Assembly (NCBI GenBank): GCA_963824105.1
Contig: CAWGNN010000009.1
Location: 496,001-560,000, forward strand
DNA length: 64,000 nucleotides
From: CAWDVB01 sp963824105
Lineage (GTDB): Bacteria; Actinomycetota; Actinomycetes; Propionibacteriales; Nocardioidaceae
Reading direction: 5' to 3'
Shown here: positions 31,735-43,633 of the stretch, in pieces
Position numbering within the stretch: position 1 is the first letter of the stretch
How the letters are laid out: the number at the start of each line of letters is the position of its first letter
Notes under the pieces: generated by a model
Databases searched by the model: none
Told to the model about the DNA's origin: nothing
Seen by the model: only the letters and a program-made list of their open reading frames with translations
Position numbers and translations under genes: made by a program

Positions 31735-31963
31735 CCCAGCGTTCATCCCGGCTTCGGGCGTGTCGCCCCTGTGCTGTCTGGGGAGAGGCTTACCGTGCTC
31801 GTGACGGCGAGTGGGGAAGCTCGTCGCCTCGGGAGGCCCGATTCGTGAAATATCGCGACTCAGCAGGAGCCGGGGATCCGCACTCGGATCTTCGGGCCCG
31901 GTCCCGGTCCGACCACCAGGACCGGGGCGCTGAGTGCGCGTGCCGTTCCACGAGGAGTGCACC

Positions 31964-33280
31964 GTGCCGCAGCCCCAGATCGACTCCGATGCACACCGGA
32001 CCTACGTCCTCGACACGAGCGTCCTGCTGGCAGATCCGTCGGCGATCTTCCGCTTCGACGAGCATGAGGTCGTGCTGCCGGTCGTAGTCATCACCGAGCT
32101 TGAGGGCAAACGGCACCATCCGGAGCTTGGCTACTTCGCGCGATCCGCGCTGCGCCACCTGGACGAGCTGCGCATCCGGACCGGTCGGTTGGACAACCCG
32201 GTCCCCATCAACGACATCGGCGGGACTGTTCGGGTCGAGCTCAACCACACCGACCCGGAGTCGCTTCCTTCCGGCTTCCGGCTCGGGGACAACGACTCGC
32301 GCATCCTGGCCGTCGCCCGGAACCTGGCCAACGAGGGCCACCGCGTCACGCTGATCTCCAAGGACCTGCCGATGCGGATCAAGGCATCCGCGGTGGGACT
32401 GGACGCCGAGGAGTATCGAGCCGAGCTCGCCGTGGAGTCCGGTTGGACCGGGATGGTCGAGGTCGAGGTGGCCGCCGCAGAGATCGATGAGCTGTACGAC
32501 GACCTCACGATCGACCTGGAAGAGGCCCGGGATCTGCCCTGCCACACCGGACTTGTCCTGCTTTCGGATCGGGGCAGCGCCCTCGGCCGGGTCGGCAACG
32601 ACAAGCGGGTGCACCTGGTCCGAGGTGACCGGGAGGCCTTCGGCATCCACGGCCGCTCCGCCGAGCAGCGGATCGCCCTGGATCTGCTCCTCGACCCGGA
32701 GATCGGGATCGTCTCTCTGGGTGGCCGGGCCGGCACCGGCAAGTCCGCGATGGCGCTGTGCGCCGGTCTCGAGGCGGTGCTGGAGCGCCGCCAGCACCGC
32801 AAGGTGGTGGTCTTCAGGCCGCTCTACGCCGTCGGTGGCCAGGAGCTGGGCTACCTCCCGGGTAGCGAGTCGGAGAAGATGTCGCCCTGGGCGCAGGCGG
32901 TCTTCGACACCCTCGGTGCGATCACCTCCACCGACGTGATCGAGGAGGTGCTCGACCGAGGCATGCTCGAGGTGATGCCGCTGACCCACATCCGCGGACG
33001 CTCCCTGCACGACGCGTTCGTGATCGTCGACGAGGCTCAGTCCCTGGAGCGCAACGTGTTGCTGACCGTGCTGTCCCGGGTCGGCACCAACTCCAAGGTG
33101 GTGCTCACCCACGACGTCGCGCAGCGTGACAACCTCCGGGTCGGCCGTCACGACGGCGTGGTCGCCGTGGTCGAGCGGTTGAAGGGCCATCCGCTCTTCG
33201 CCCACGTGACGCTCACCCGATCCGAGCGGTCGCCGATCGCCGCGTTGGTCACCGACATGCTGGAACACCTCGGCGTCTGA
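31964..33280 (+). CDS. PhoH-like ATPase with N-terminal PIN domain
   Basis: The N-terminal 150 residues are a PIN nuclease domain (YVLDTSVLLADPSAI, VVVITELEGKR, NDSRILAVARNL). The C-terminal part is a PhoH helicase-type ATPase with Walker A GRAGTGKSAMALCAGLEAV and Walker B FVIVDEAQSLE. PIN-PhoH (PhoH2) proteins act as RNA helicase/RNases. The GTG at 31964 follows a GAGGAG site with 7-bp spacing; a GTG 30 bp upstream is possible. Standalone gene after a 229-bp intergenic stretch. Confidence 0.92.
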   Translation: MPQPQIDSDAHRTYVLDTSVLLADPSAIFRFDEHEVVLPVVVITELEGKRHHPELGYFARSALRHLDELRIRTGRLDNPVPINDIGGTVRVELNHTDPESLPSGFRLGDNDSRILAVARNLANEGHRVTLISKDLPMRIKASAVGLDAEEYRAELAVESGWTGMVEVEVAAAEIDELYDDLTIDLEEARDLPCHTGLVLLSDRGSALGRVGNDKRVHLVRGDREAFGIHGRSAEQRIALDLLLDPEIGIVSLGGRAGTGKSAMALCAGLEAVLERRQHRKVVVFRPLYAVGGQELGYLPGSESEKMSPWAQAVFDTLGAITSTDVIEEVLDRGMLEVMPLTHIRGRSLHDAFVIVDEAQSLERNVLLTVLSRVGTNSKVVLTHDVAQRDNLRVGRHDGVVAVVERLKGHPLFAHVTLTRSERSPIAALVTDMLEHLGV

Positions 33281-33381
33281 GCCGCTCGGATGAGGCGCCG
33301 ATTTGCCGAATCGGGCAAACACCGGGATCGTGGTGCGGGTGCGCCCCGGCCGGGGTGACGCGCTGCCGACCCGATGGTGCC

Positions 33382-34020
33382 ATGAACACGTTGAGGACCG
33401 ACCGCCCCAAGCCGGGCCGCCACCGCGCCGAGCGGCCGTCAACGGTGCCCGGTCGCAGGGTGACCATCGCGGTGTCGCTGATGGTGACCGCCGCGCTCGC
33501 CGTGTCGGTCGGCGTGGTCGGTGCACAGCCCAGCGGAGAGACCGCTTACGCGGCCGCAGCCGACATCTCTCTCGTGCCGCCCGACACCAGCCCCGCGTTC
33601 CCCGTGAATCGACCGTTGCCGGTCTCGCGGTCCTTCGCGCGCAGCGTCGTGCCCTTCAAGAAGAGCCAGCTGGCCCTGGAGAACGGCGGGCAGGCCACCA
33701 AGTCGGTCGACCTGACCGGCCAGGACCCCCGCACCATCGCCAAGGCGATGCTGCTGAAGTTCGGCTTCGGCTCCGATCAGTTCACCTGTCTCAACACGCT
33801 GTGGGACCGGGAGAGCCACTGGCGGGTCAACGCCCACAACGCGTCCTCGGGGGCCTACGGCATCCCGCAGGCCTTGCCGGGGTCGAAGATGGCTTCGGCG
33901 GGCGCGGACTGGCAGACCAATGCCGCCACGCAGATCAAGTGGGGCCTGGGCTACATCAAGGCGCGCTACGGGTCGCCGTGCGGAGCGCTCGCCCACAGCA
34001 ACTCGGTCGGCTGGTACTGA
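33382..34020 (+). CDS. secreted transglycosylase-like protein
   Basis: About 212 residues. After a basic N terminus there is a membrane-type signal segment (near residues 27-52, VTIAVSLMVTAALAVSVGVV). The C-terminal 85 residues match the aggregation-promoting-factor/lysozyme-like domain: CLNTLWDRESHWRVNAHNAS with the catalytic Glu, then GAYGIPQALPGSKM, WQTNAATQIKWGLGYIKARY and a closing GWY. Such proteins cleave or remodel peptidoglycan outside the membrane. ATG start after GGTGCC. Confidence 0.87.
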   Translation: MNTLRTDRPKPGRHRAERPSTVPGRRVTIAVSLMVTAALAVSVGVVGAQPSGETAYAAAADISLVPPDTSPAFPVNRPLPVSRSFARSVVPFKKSQLALENGGQATKSVDLTGQDPRTIAKAMLLKFGFGSDQFTCLNTLWDRESHWRVNAHNASSGAYGIPQALPGSKMASAGADWQTNAATQIKWGLGYIKARYGSPCGALAHSNSVGWY

Positions 34021-34032
34021 GCAGTCCGAAGC

Positions 34033-35412
<1,380 letters not shown>

Positions 35413-35446
35413 ATCGCCGAGGCTACTCGGCGGATCGGGTCCCGCG

Positions 35447-36096
35447 TCAGGCTCGGCCGATGTAGAGGAAGTAGCGCTCGTCGCGGCCCTGCAGGTCGAC
35501 GGTGCGCGCTAGGCCCTCGGCGCCGGTGAAGACCTCGGCCATGGATCGCTGCAGAGCGGGGCTCGGCGCCGCCGACCAGATCACAGCCACTCCCTGGGGG
35601 TTGAGCCGACTCCGGAGACGTCGCAGGAACGTGTCGGTGTACGCCCGCTCGTTGGCCTCGTGCACCAGGTAGCCGGGCCCGTTGTCGATGTCGAGGAGAG
35701 CCACGTCATAGGTCGCATCGGTCCCGCGCACGTGGTCGACCAGGTCGGCCACGACGATCTCCAGGCGAGGGTCGGCCGACAGGTGGGGGTTCTGCGGCAC
35801 CAGTCCGGACGTCACCCAGTCGACCACCGGCTGCTCGATCTCCACGACGGTGAGCCGCTCGACTCTCCGATCCTCGAGGCAGGTCGCCGCCGTGAACCCC
35901 AGTCCCAGCCCACCGACCAGTACTGCCGCCGGCGACGGGCTCTGTCCCAGCCCCACCCGGGCGAGCTCCCGCTCGGTCGTGGTGTGGTCGGAGTCCATCA
36001 CGAAGACTCCGTTCACCCGGAGCTCCACCGACCCGTCCTCGCGCGCCAGGAGCACCACCTCGCCACGCGGGGTGACCGCCCGGCCCAGCTCCTCGG

Positions 36097-36100
<4 letters not shown>
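35447..36100 (-). CDS. spermidine synthase-like methyltransferase-fold protein
   Basis: About 217 residues with the Rossmann core AAVLVGGLGLGFTAATCLED, the acidic VVEIEQPVVDW and YDVALLDIDNGPGYLVHEAN, as in spermidine synthase-like proteins. It could transfer aminopropyl groups, but many actinobacterial members of this size are uncharacterised. The frame overlaps the fumarase stop. The best-placed start is a rare CTG at 36100, with GGAG upstream and a CTGA overlap; a GTG at 36058 is the conventional alternative. Confidence 0.82.
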
Positions 36101-37793
<1,693 letters not shown>

Positions 37794-37797
<4 letters not shown>

Positions 37798-38708
37798 TGG
37801 TGGCGCTCCTGGGATGCCGAACGCGAGGCAACCCTCGCGAGTGCTCTGGCGTAGAGAGGGAAGAGGGCCGGGGGTAGGTCATGGCCCATGCCGGGGATCA
37901 GAATCATCTCGGCTCGGGGGATCGCCCGTGCGGTCTCGCGGCCGCCGGAGGCGTGGATCAACCGGTCATCGAGACCATGGATGACCAGCGTCGGCATGGC
38001 CAGCCCGGCGAGCTTCTCGGTCCGGTTGTCCTGGCGTGCGATAGCGATGGACTGGTGCATCACGCCCGCCTCGTTGACGCCCCGCATCCAGGTGGCGCGG
38101 GCCCGGTCGGTCGCCTCCACCCAGTCGTAGGGATAGCCCGGGGAGGCGACCTTTCGCCAGAAGTCCAGGCTCGACTCGACGTACTCGTCCTCGGTGCGGG
38201 CGCTGCGCCGGACCAGATCGGGGAGCAGCCGCAGATCCCAGCCGATGTAGAGCCGGCGAGGAGCCGATGAGATCGACGTCAGGCTGAGCATGCGTTCGGG
38301 TGCCGCGAGCGCCATCGACTGGGCGATCATCCCGCCCATCGACACCCCGGCCACGTGGGCCTTGCCGACCCCGAGGTGGTCGAGTAGGGCAACGATGTCG
38401 CCGGCCATGTCGTAGAGGGTGTAGGCGATGGGGACGGGAAGCCCCGCCATGGCCCGGGCGAGGTCGAGACGAGTCGGCTCCGGGGCTCCGACGCCGGACG
38501 ATCGGCCCGAGTCTCGGTTGTCGAAGCGGATGACGTAGAACCCCTTCTCGACGAGCATCTCGATGAGGTGGGGATCCCACCAGGTCATCGGGCCGCCGAG
38601 GCCCATGACCAGCACGAGGGGTTCGGCCGAGCGCTCACCGAAGGTCTGGTAGCACAGCTCCACGCCGGTCTGGAGCGAGGCGAACTCTTCCTCTGGTTGC
38701 GCGGTCAT
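37794..38708 (-). CDS. alpha/beta hydrolase
   Basis: A 304-residue alpha/beta-hydrolase. The oxyanion region is VMGLGGPMTWWDPHL, the nucleophile elbow AGVSMGGMIAQSMAL (Ser), the acid is in HGLDDRLIHASGG and the His in PGMGHDLPPALFP. The pattern resembles esterases and enol-lactonase-like hydrolases of Actinobacteria, but the substrate is unknown. It is the first gene of a coupled set with the class I fumarase and spermidine synthase-like gene. Confidence 0.87.
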
Positions 38709-38723
38709 GCTTCCCCCGTGGGC

Positions 38724-39752
38724 TCAGTGCTCGAAGTCGATGGCGGCGTAGGCGCGCAGCTTCTGCAGCTTGTGGTCCGAGACGATCGAGCGGATGGTGC
38801 CGCTGCGCGACCTCATGACCAGGGAGTGGGTGCTGGCACCCCCGGCGAAATAGCGAACGCCCTGCATCAGCTCTCCGTCCGTGATGCCCGTCGCGACGAA
38901 GAAGACGTCGTTGCTGGTGACCAGCTCGTCGGTGCTGAGCACGTGGTCGACATCGAGGTTGTGGCCCGCGTCGATCGCGCGCTGGCGCTCCTCATCGCTG
39001 GTCGGATGGAGCCGTCCTTGGATGATCCCGTCCAGGCACTTCATCGCGCAGGCGGCGATGATCCCCTCGGGTGTCCCGCCGATGCCCATCAACAGGTCGA
39101 CTCCGGTCCCCGCACGGGCCGCCATGATGGCGCCGGCGACGTCACCGTCGCTGATGAACTTGATCCGCGCGCCGGTGGCGCGGATCTCCTCCACCATCGT
39201 CTGGTGACGCGGCCGATCCAAGATGACCACGGTGACGTCCTCGGGGTGGGCTCTCTTAGCCTTGGCGACCTGGTGGATGTTCTCCGCCACCGGGTAGCGG
39301 ATGTCGACGACGTCCGCCGCCTCGGGGCCGGTCACCAGCTTCTCCATGTAGAAGACCGCAGACGGGTCGTACATCGACCCTCGTGGTGCCACCGCCATCA
39401 CCGAGATGGCGTTGGCCATCCCCTTCGCAGCCAACGTCGTGCCGTCGATCGGGTCCACCGCCACGTCGCAGTCGGGTCCGTCGCCTGAGCCGACCTGCTC
39501 GCCGTTGAACAGCATGGGGGCGTCGTCCTTCTCGCCCTCGCCGATGACCACGACGCCGTTCATCCCGACCGAGGAGATCAGCACCCGCATTGCGTTGACG
39601 GCGACCTCGTCGGCGCCGTTCTTGTCGCCTCGGCCGACCCAACGTCCAGCGGCCATCGCGGCCGCTTCGGTGACCCGAACGAGCTCGAGAGCAAGGTTTC
39701 GGTCAGGGGCGTCCTCGGCGGCGGCCAGCGGTGCGGGGATCTGGTCAACCAT
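38724..39752 (-). CDS. glpX: class II fructose-1,6-bisphosphatase GlpX
   Basis: The 342-residue GlpX enzyme removes the 1-phosphate of fructose 1,6-bisphosphate, the committed step of gluconeogenesis. Motifs are VIGEGEKDDAPMLFNGE, VDPIDGTTLAAKGMANAISV (metal-binding DPxDGT), and MGIGGTPEGIIAACAMKCL. The MVDQIP start is chosen because the frame upstream is not coding. It follows the modABC operon after only 5 bp, but this looks like chance packing. Confidence 0.95.
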   Translation of the reverse strand: MVDQIPAPLAAAEDAPDRNLALELVRVTEAAAMAAGRWVGRGDKNGADEVAVNAMRVLISSVGMNGVVVIGEGEKDDAPMLFNGEQVGSGDGPDCDVAVDPIDGTTLAAKGMANAISVMAVAPRGSMYDPSAVFYMEKLVTGPEAADVVDIRYPVAENIHQVAKAKRAHPEDVTVVILDRPRHQTMVEEIRATGARIKFISDGDVAGAIMAARAGTGVDLLMGIGGTPEGIIAACAMKCLDGIIQGRLHPTSDEERQRAIDAGHNLDVDHVLSTDELVTSNDVFFVATGITDGELMQGVRYFAGGASTHSLVMRSRSGTIRSIVSDHKLQKLRAYAAIDFEH

Positions 39753-39757
39753 GTCGC

Positions 39758-40843
39758 TCAGTTTAGCGAAGGGGTTTGGCCCGCCTTGGCCGGAAGGACG
39801 GTCAGCTCGGTCGCCTTGGCGGTGGCCCACACCTCGGCCCCGGGCTCCAGCCCGAGCTCCACGACCGACTCGGGGAGTACGTCGGCAAGCAGGGGGAATC
39901 CCACATCCAGCTCCACCCGCACCGTGTCGCCGAGTCGGGCCAGCGCCACCACTCGGCCGTGCCACTTGTTGCGAGCGCTCCCGGTGGGAGCGGTGGTGGC
40001 AAGGGTGACCGCGCTCGGCCGGAGGGTCACCTGTTGGGGCCCGTCGCAGCGGGTGCCGGTCTCCACCCGGATGCCCCCAGGCAGGGCGACGGCCGTGCCG
40101 GTGCCGGTGCCCACCAGCACGTTCAGCCCGGCGAGCCGAGCGGCGTGGGCCGAGGTCGGTTGGGTGGCGACCTGCCAGGGCGGCGCGTCCTGCACCACAC
40201 GGCCCGCCTCCATCACGCAGACCCGGTCCGCAAGGGTCAGGGCGTCGATCGGGTCGTGGGTCACCAGCAGGGCCACCCCGGAGAACTCGGCGAGTCGGTC
40301 CCGAAGCGCAGTGCGCATCTCCGCTGCGGCTCCGACATCGAGCGCCGAGAAGGGCTCGTCGAGTAGGAGCAGGTCCGGCTCGGTCGCGAGCGAGCGGGCC
40401 AGTGCGACCCGTTGGCGTTGACCCCCGGAGAGCTGCTGTGGCCGGCGGCTGCCGTACTCGGCCAGCCCCATCCGGCTCAGCCAGCCGTCGGCGGTCGCCA
40501 GCGCCTGTCGCCGGCCGGTGCCCCGCATGCGCAGGCCGAAAGCGATGTTGGAACGTACGTCGAGGTGTGGGAAGAGGAGCGGGTCCTGGCTCATCAGGCC
40601 GATGCGCCGACGGTGGGTCGGAACCAGGGGGGTATCTCCGTCCTGCCACTCGATCCCGCCCGCCTTGATGTGCGAACCCTGGGCGCTGACCAGGCCGGCG
40701 AGGGTGCGCAACAGGGTCGACTTCCCGGCGCCGTTCGGCCCGACGAGCACGATCACCTCTCCCGGGAGTGCCGAGAGCTCGACCTCGAGGTCGAATTCGG
40801 CTCGGGTCACGTGCAGCCGGGTGCTCAGAAGTGGCTCTGTCAT
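39758..40843 (-). CDS. modC: molybdate ABC transporter ATP-binding protein ModC
   Basis: The ATPase subunit has Walker A VGPNGAGKSTLLRTLAGL, the ABC signature LSGGQRQRVALARSL, Walker B LLLLDEPFSALD and a C-terminal TOBE domain (residues about 285-350) that binds molybdate. It powers molybdate or tungstate import with ModA and ModB. The ATG overlaps the modB stop as ATGA. The 361 residues are typical. Confidence 0.92.
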   Translation of the reverse strand: MTEPLLSTRLHVTRAEFDLEVELSALPGEVIVLVGPNGAGKSTLLRTLAGLVSAQGSHIKAGGIEWQDGDTPLVPTHRRRIGLMSQDPLLFPHLDVRSNIAFGLRMRGTGRRQALATADGWLSRMGLAEYGSRRPQQLSGGQRQRVALARSLATEPDLLLLDEPFSALDVGAAAEMRTALRDRLAEFSGVALLVTHDPIDALTLADRVCVMEAGRVVQDAPPWQVATQPTSAHAARLAGLNVLVGTGTGTAVALPGGIRVETGTRCDGPQQVTLRPSAVTLATTAPTGSARNKWHGRVVALARLGDTVRVELDVGFPLLADVLPESVVELGLEPGAEVWATAKATELTVLPAKAGQTPSLN

Positions 40844-41631
40844 CGGGTCAGGCCTCCGACCCATCGGCCGCGGAGGAGGAAGAGGACCGCCACCGAGACG
40901 ACCAGGAGCACCACACTGAGCGCGATCGCGGTATCGGTGCTGATCTGCAGAGCGCCGTAGATCGCCAGCGGGAATGTCTGGGTGACTCCCGGGTAGTTGC
41001 CGGCGAAGGTGATGGTGGCGCCGAACTCACCGATCGACCGCGCCCAGGCCAGCGCGGCCCCGGCAGTGACCCCGGGCAGTGCCATGGGCAAGGTCACCCG
41101 GGTGAAGGTCGTCCATCGGTCGGCGCCCAGCACCGCTGCCGCGACGTCGTACTCCTCATCGACGGTGGTGAGCGATCCCTCGACGGCAAGGATGTAGAAG
41201 GGGAGGGCCACGAACGTGTGGGCCATGATCACTGCCACCGTCGTGAACGGCACGGTCACCCCGAGTGTGGCGTGCAGCCATCCTCCGATCACGCTGGTGC
41301 GTCCGAACGCAGCCAGCAGCGCCACCCCGGCCACCACCGGGGGCAGGACGAGGGGGATCATCAGGCCTGCTCGCAGCAGGCTCACACCGCGGCGATGCGA
41401 CCGGGCGAGCACGTAGGCCAACGGGGTGCCCAGCACTGCGACGAGGACCACGGTCACGACCGAGGTCATCAAGGTCAGCCAGAGCGCAGTCAGCGTTCCG
41501 GGCTCGACGAGCAGAGAGGCCACGCTCGGCCACGGGGCGGCAAGCAGGAGGCCGATCAGGGGGAGCACCACGAAGGCCGCCCCGAGTGTCGCCGGGACGA
41601 CCAGCCGGATCGGGACGCGACGTTCAGCCAC
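40840..41631 (-). CDS. modB: molybdate ABC transporter permease ModB
   Basis: The 263-residue permease has about five or six membrane helices. The permease-ATPase coupling loop is EYDVAAAVLGADRWTTFTRV followed by ARSIGEFGATITFAGN, the latter typical of molybdate permeases. GTG start, overlapping modA by 8 bp. Confidence 0.93.
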   Translation of the reverse strand: MAERRVPIRLVVPATLGAAFVVLPLIGLLLAAPWPSVASLLVEPGTLTALWLTLMTSVVTVVLVAVLGTPLAYVLARSHRRGVSLLRAGLMIPLVLPPVVAGVALLAAFGRTSVIGGWLHATLGVTVPFTTVAVIMAHTFVALPFYILAVEGSLTTVDEEYDVAAAVLGADRWTTFTRVTLPMALPGVTAGAALAWARSIGEFGATITFAGNYPGVTQTFPLAIYGALQISTDTAIALSVVLLVVSVAVLFLLRGRWVGGLTR

Positions 41632-42373
41632 CGGGGGTGAACCCCGCGTCGGCCAGCACCTTCTGGCCGGCCGGCGACTCGACGAAGTCCACGAACGCCG
41701 CGGCGAGCTGCTGTTGGCTCGAGTCGTTGATCGTGGCGATGTAGTAGTCGGTCATGATCGGCGATGGCAGTGGGAGTGCCACGAGCTTGCCGCCGCTCGC
41801 GGCCACGTCGGTCGCGTAGACCAGGCCGGCGTCGGCGTTGCCGCTCTCGATCTTGGTGACGACCGCTTGGACATCGGTCTCGAGGCTGGCCGGCTGATGC
41901 TGGATCCCGGCATCGGCCAAGGCGGTATGGGCCAGGGCTCCACACGGGGCCTCGGGCACGCAGACGACGTAGGTGACCGACCCGTTGTCGAGGTCGGACA
42001 TGGCGGTGATCCCGGCGGGGTTGTCGGAGGGAACGGCGAGCACCAGCCTGTTGCTGGCGAATATCGTGGGGGTCCCCACCGACCCGGCTGCACTGGCCAT
42101 GGTGCGCTGGTCGGCGGTCGCGAAGACATCCCCGGGCGCTCCTTGCACGACCTGCTGGGCGAGGACCGCGCTGGAGCCGAGGACCACCTCGACGTGCACC
42201 CCGCGACGGCTCCCCTCGAACTGCTTGGCAAGCGTCTGGAACGAGGTGGCCAGGGAGCTCGCCGCGAGCACTCTCACGGTGGTGGTCTGCGCTCCGCACG
42301 CGGTGAGCGGAAGCATCGACAGGACTGCGGCCGCCACCACGGCCGGCGTGCGATGCAGCCACCGACTAGGCAC
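41624..42373 (-). CDS. modA: molybdate-binding lipoprotein ModA
   Basis: A periplasmic-type binding protein with a signal peptide and lipobox (LPLTAC), then VRVLAASSLATSFQTLAKQF and VLGSSAVLAQQVVQGAPGDV, the molybdate-binding strands. DAGLVYATDV and YYIATINDSSQQ lie near the end. It captures molybdate for ModBC. GTG at 42373 sits beside the regulator stop; an ATG at 42388 is the alternative start and both give a workable signal peptide. Confidence 0.9.
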   Translation of the reverse strand: MPSRWLHRTPAVVAAAVLSMLPLTACGAQTTTVRVLAASSLATSFQTLAKQFEGSRRGVHVEVVLGSSAVLAQQVVQGAPGDVFATADQRTMASAAGSVGTPTIFASNRLVLAVPSDNPAGITAMSDLDNGSVTYVVCVPEAPCGALAHTALADAGIQHQPASLETDVQAVVTKIESGNADAGLVYATDVAASGGKLVALPLPSPIMTDYYIATINDSSQQQLAAAFVDFVESPAGQKVLADAGFTPGG

Positions 42374-42752
42374 GTTCCACCACCACATTGGTGGACTTGA
42401 TCGACGCGACCGCGCGCACGCCGGGCTCCAGCCCGAGCTCCTTCACCGCTTCAGAGCTCATCAGGCTGACCACTCGGAAGGGTCCGCAGGCCAGCTCGAC
42501 CTGGGCCATCACGGTGTCGGTGATGACCGAGGTGACCACCCCACGGAACCGGTTGCGAGCGCTCACGCGGGCGGTGGAGTCGTCGGGGTCCTCGCGCAGC
42601 TCTAGAGCGACGCGGGCGACATCGCGACCGTCGACACGAATCGGTCCGGGGCCCTCCAGCGCCGGCAGGCGACCCGTCTCGACCCAACGCCGTACGGTGT
42701 CGTCGCTCACCCCGAGAACTTCGGCCGCTTCCGCGATCCGGTAGGTATTCAC
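42366..42752 (-). CDS. excisionase-like HTH / TOBE molybdate-responsive regulator
   Basis: The 128-residue protein has an N-terminal MerR/excisionase-type helix-turn-helix (YRIAEAAEVLGVSDDTVRRW) and a C-terminal TOBE domain of about 65 residues (ARNRFRGVVTSVITDTVMAQVEL, FRVVSLMSSEAV). TOBE domains bind molybdate. This compact fusion is the common actinobacterial stand-in for ModE and very likely controls modABC, which follows at once and overlaps it. Start GTG 42752; the longer upstream frame is low-complexity Arg/Pro. Confidence 0.88.
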   Translation of the reverse strand: MNTYRIAEAAEVLGVSDDTVRRWVETGRLPALEGPGPIRVDGRDVARVALELREDPDDSTARVSARNRFRGVVTSVITDTVMAQVELACGPFRVVSLMSSEAVKELGLEPGVRAVASIKSTNVVVERA

Positions 42753-42883
42753 GCTCAGATGATTCCGTGGATGCGGGAGATTCTCAAGCCTTTCTCCGCG
42801 AGCGCGGAACCCGGCGTGTCCACTCGGAGTCGCAGTGGAGACCCGCGCGAGGGCTTCTAGGGGCGCCTTGGCAGGATGTCCGG

Positions 42884-43426
42884 GTGACCGAGCAGCCCTC
42901 CCGCTACCAGCGCAGCTTCGGCGGCCTCGTCGGGGCGCTGATCGTGGCGATCGCCGTGATCGCGGGCTATGTGGTGTTCCGGGCCATCCTCCGGGTCGAT
43001 CCACCCGACCCCGTGCAAGCGGTCGACTACGTGGCGGCAGCGAGCTACGCCCAGCAGCAGATCAGCTTTCCGATCGCCGCTCCCACCGAGCTGCCTCCCG
43101 GCTGGATTGCCACCAGCGCGTCATCGCGAATCGCACCCGAGCCCCGCTGGCACCTGGGGATGCTGACTCAGAACCGCAAGTACGTCGGAGTCGAGGAGTC
43201 GACGCTGACCCCCGAGGAGATGGCCAAGGCGGCGATCGACCCTGCCGCGACCCAGGGGGCCGACGTCTCCGCGGGAGGCGTGACCTGGCAACGGTGGACC
43301 GGACCGGGGGACAACATCGCCTATGTCCGCCGGGCCCAGGGCTACACCCTCCTGCTGGTGACGACCGCTGGCGACGACACGCTCCAGATCCTCATCTCGA
43401 CGCTGCCGCCCTCAGCTCTCGGCTGA
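42884..43426 (+). CDS. DUF4245 membrane-anchored protein
   Basis: About 180 residues, with one N-terminal membrane helix (residues 14-35, LVGALIVAIAVIAGYVVFRA) and an extracytoplasmic beta-rich domain (APTELPPGWIATSAS, VSAGGVTWQRWTGPGDN). It fits DUF4245, an actinobacterial family of unknown function often near xseAB, as here. GTG start with AGGATG upstream. Its end overlaps the converging xseB by 15 bp. Confidence 0.85.
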   Translation: MTEQPSRYQRSFGGLVGALIVAIAVIAGYVVFRAILRVDPPDPVQAVDYVAAASYAQQQISFPIAAPTELPPGWIATSASSRIAPEPRWHLGMLTQNRKYVGVEESTLTPEEMAKAAIDPAATQGADVSAGGVTWQRWTGPGDNIAYVRRAQGYTLLLVTTAGDDTLQILISTLPPSALG

Positions 43427-43633
43427 CCCATCGGGGGTCCCGGTGGCCGCCTCGAGCCGTTTGCGGGCCCCATCGAGCCAGCCTTGGCACTCCGTGGCGA
43501 GGTGCTCACCGCGTTCCCAGAGCGCCAGGGTCTCCTCGAGCGTGATGCCGCCGGCTTCGAGTCGCTGCACCACGGAGGCGAGCTCCTCGCGCGCCTCCTC
43601 GTAGCTCGGACCGGTGGCGCCGGGGTCAGTCAT
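43412..43633 (-). CDS. xseB: exodeoxyribonuclease VII small subunit XseB
   Basis: A small, mostly helical subunit of 73 residues: YEEAREELASVVQRLEAGGI, then TLEETLALWERGEHLATECQ. It stabilises the XseA nuclease, which degrades single-stranded DNA to short oligonucleotides. ATG start, overlapping the xseA stop by 8 bp. Confidence 0.94.
   Translation of the reverse strand: MTDPGATGPSYEEAREELASVVQRLEAGGITLEETLALWERGEHLATECQGWLDGARKRLEAATGTPDGSAES

Noticed and set aside
31790..33526. A 578-residue minus-strand ORF over phoH
   Set aside because: phoH has PIN and Walker motifs on the plus strand; the antisense frame has none.
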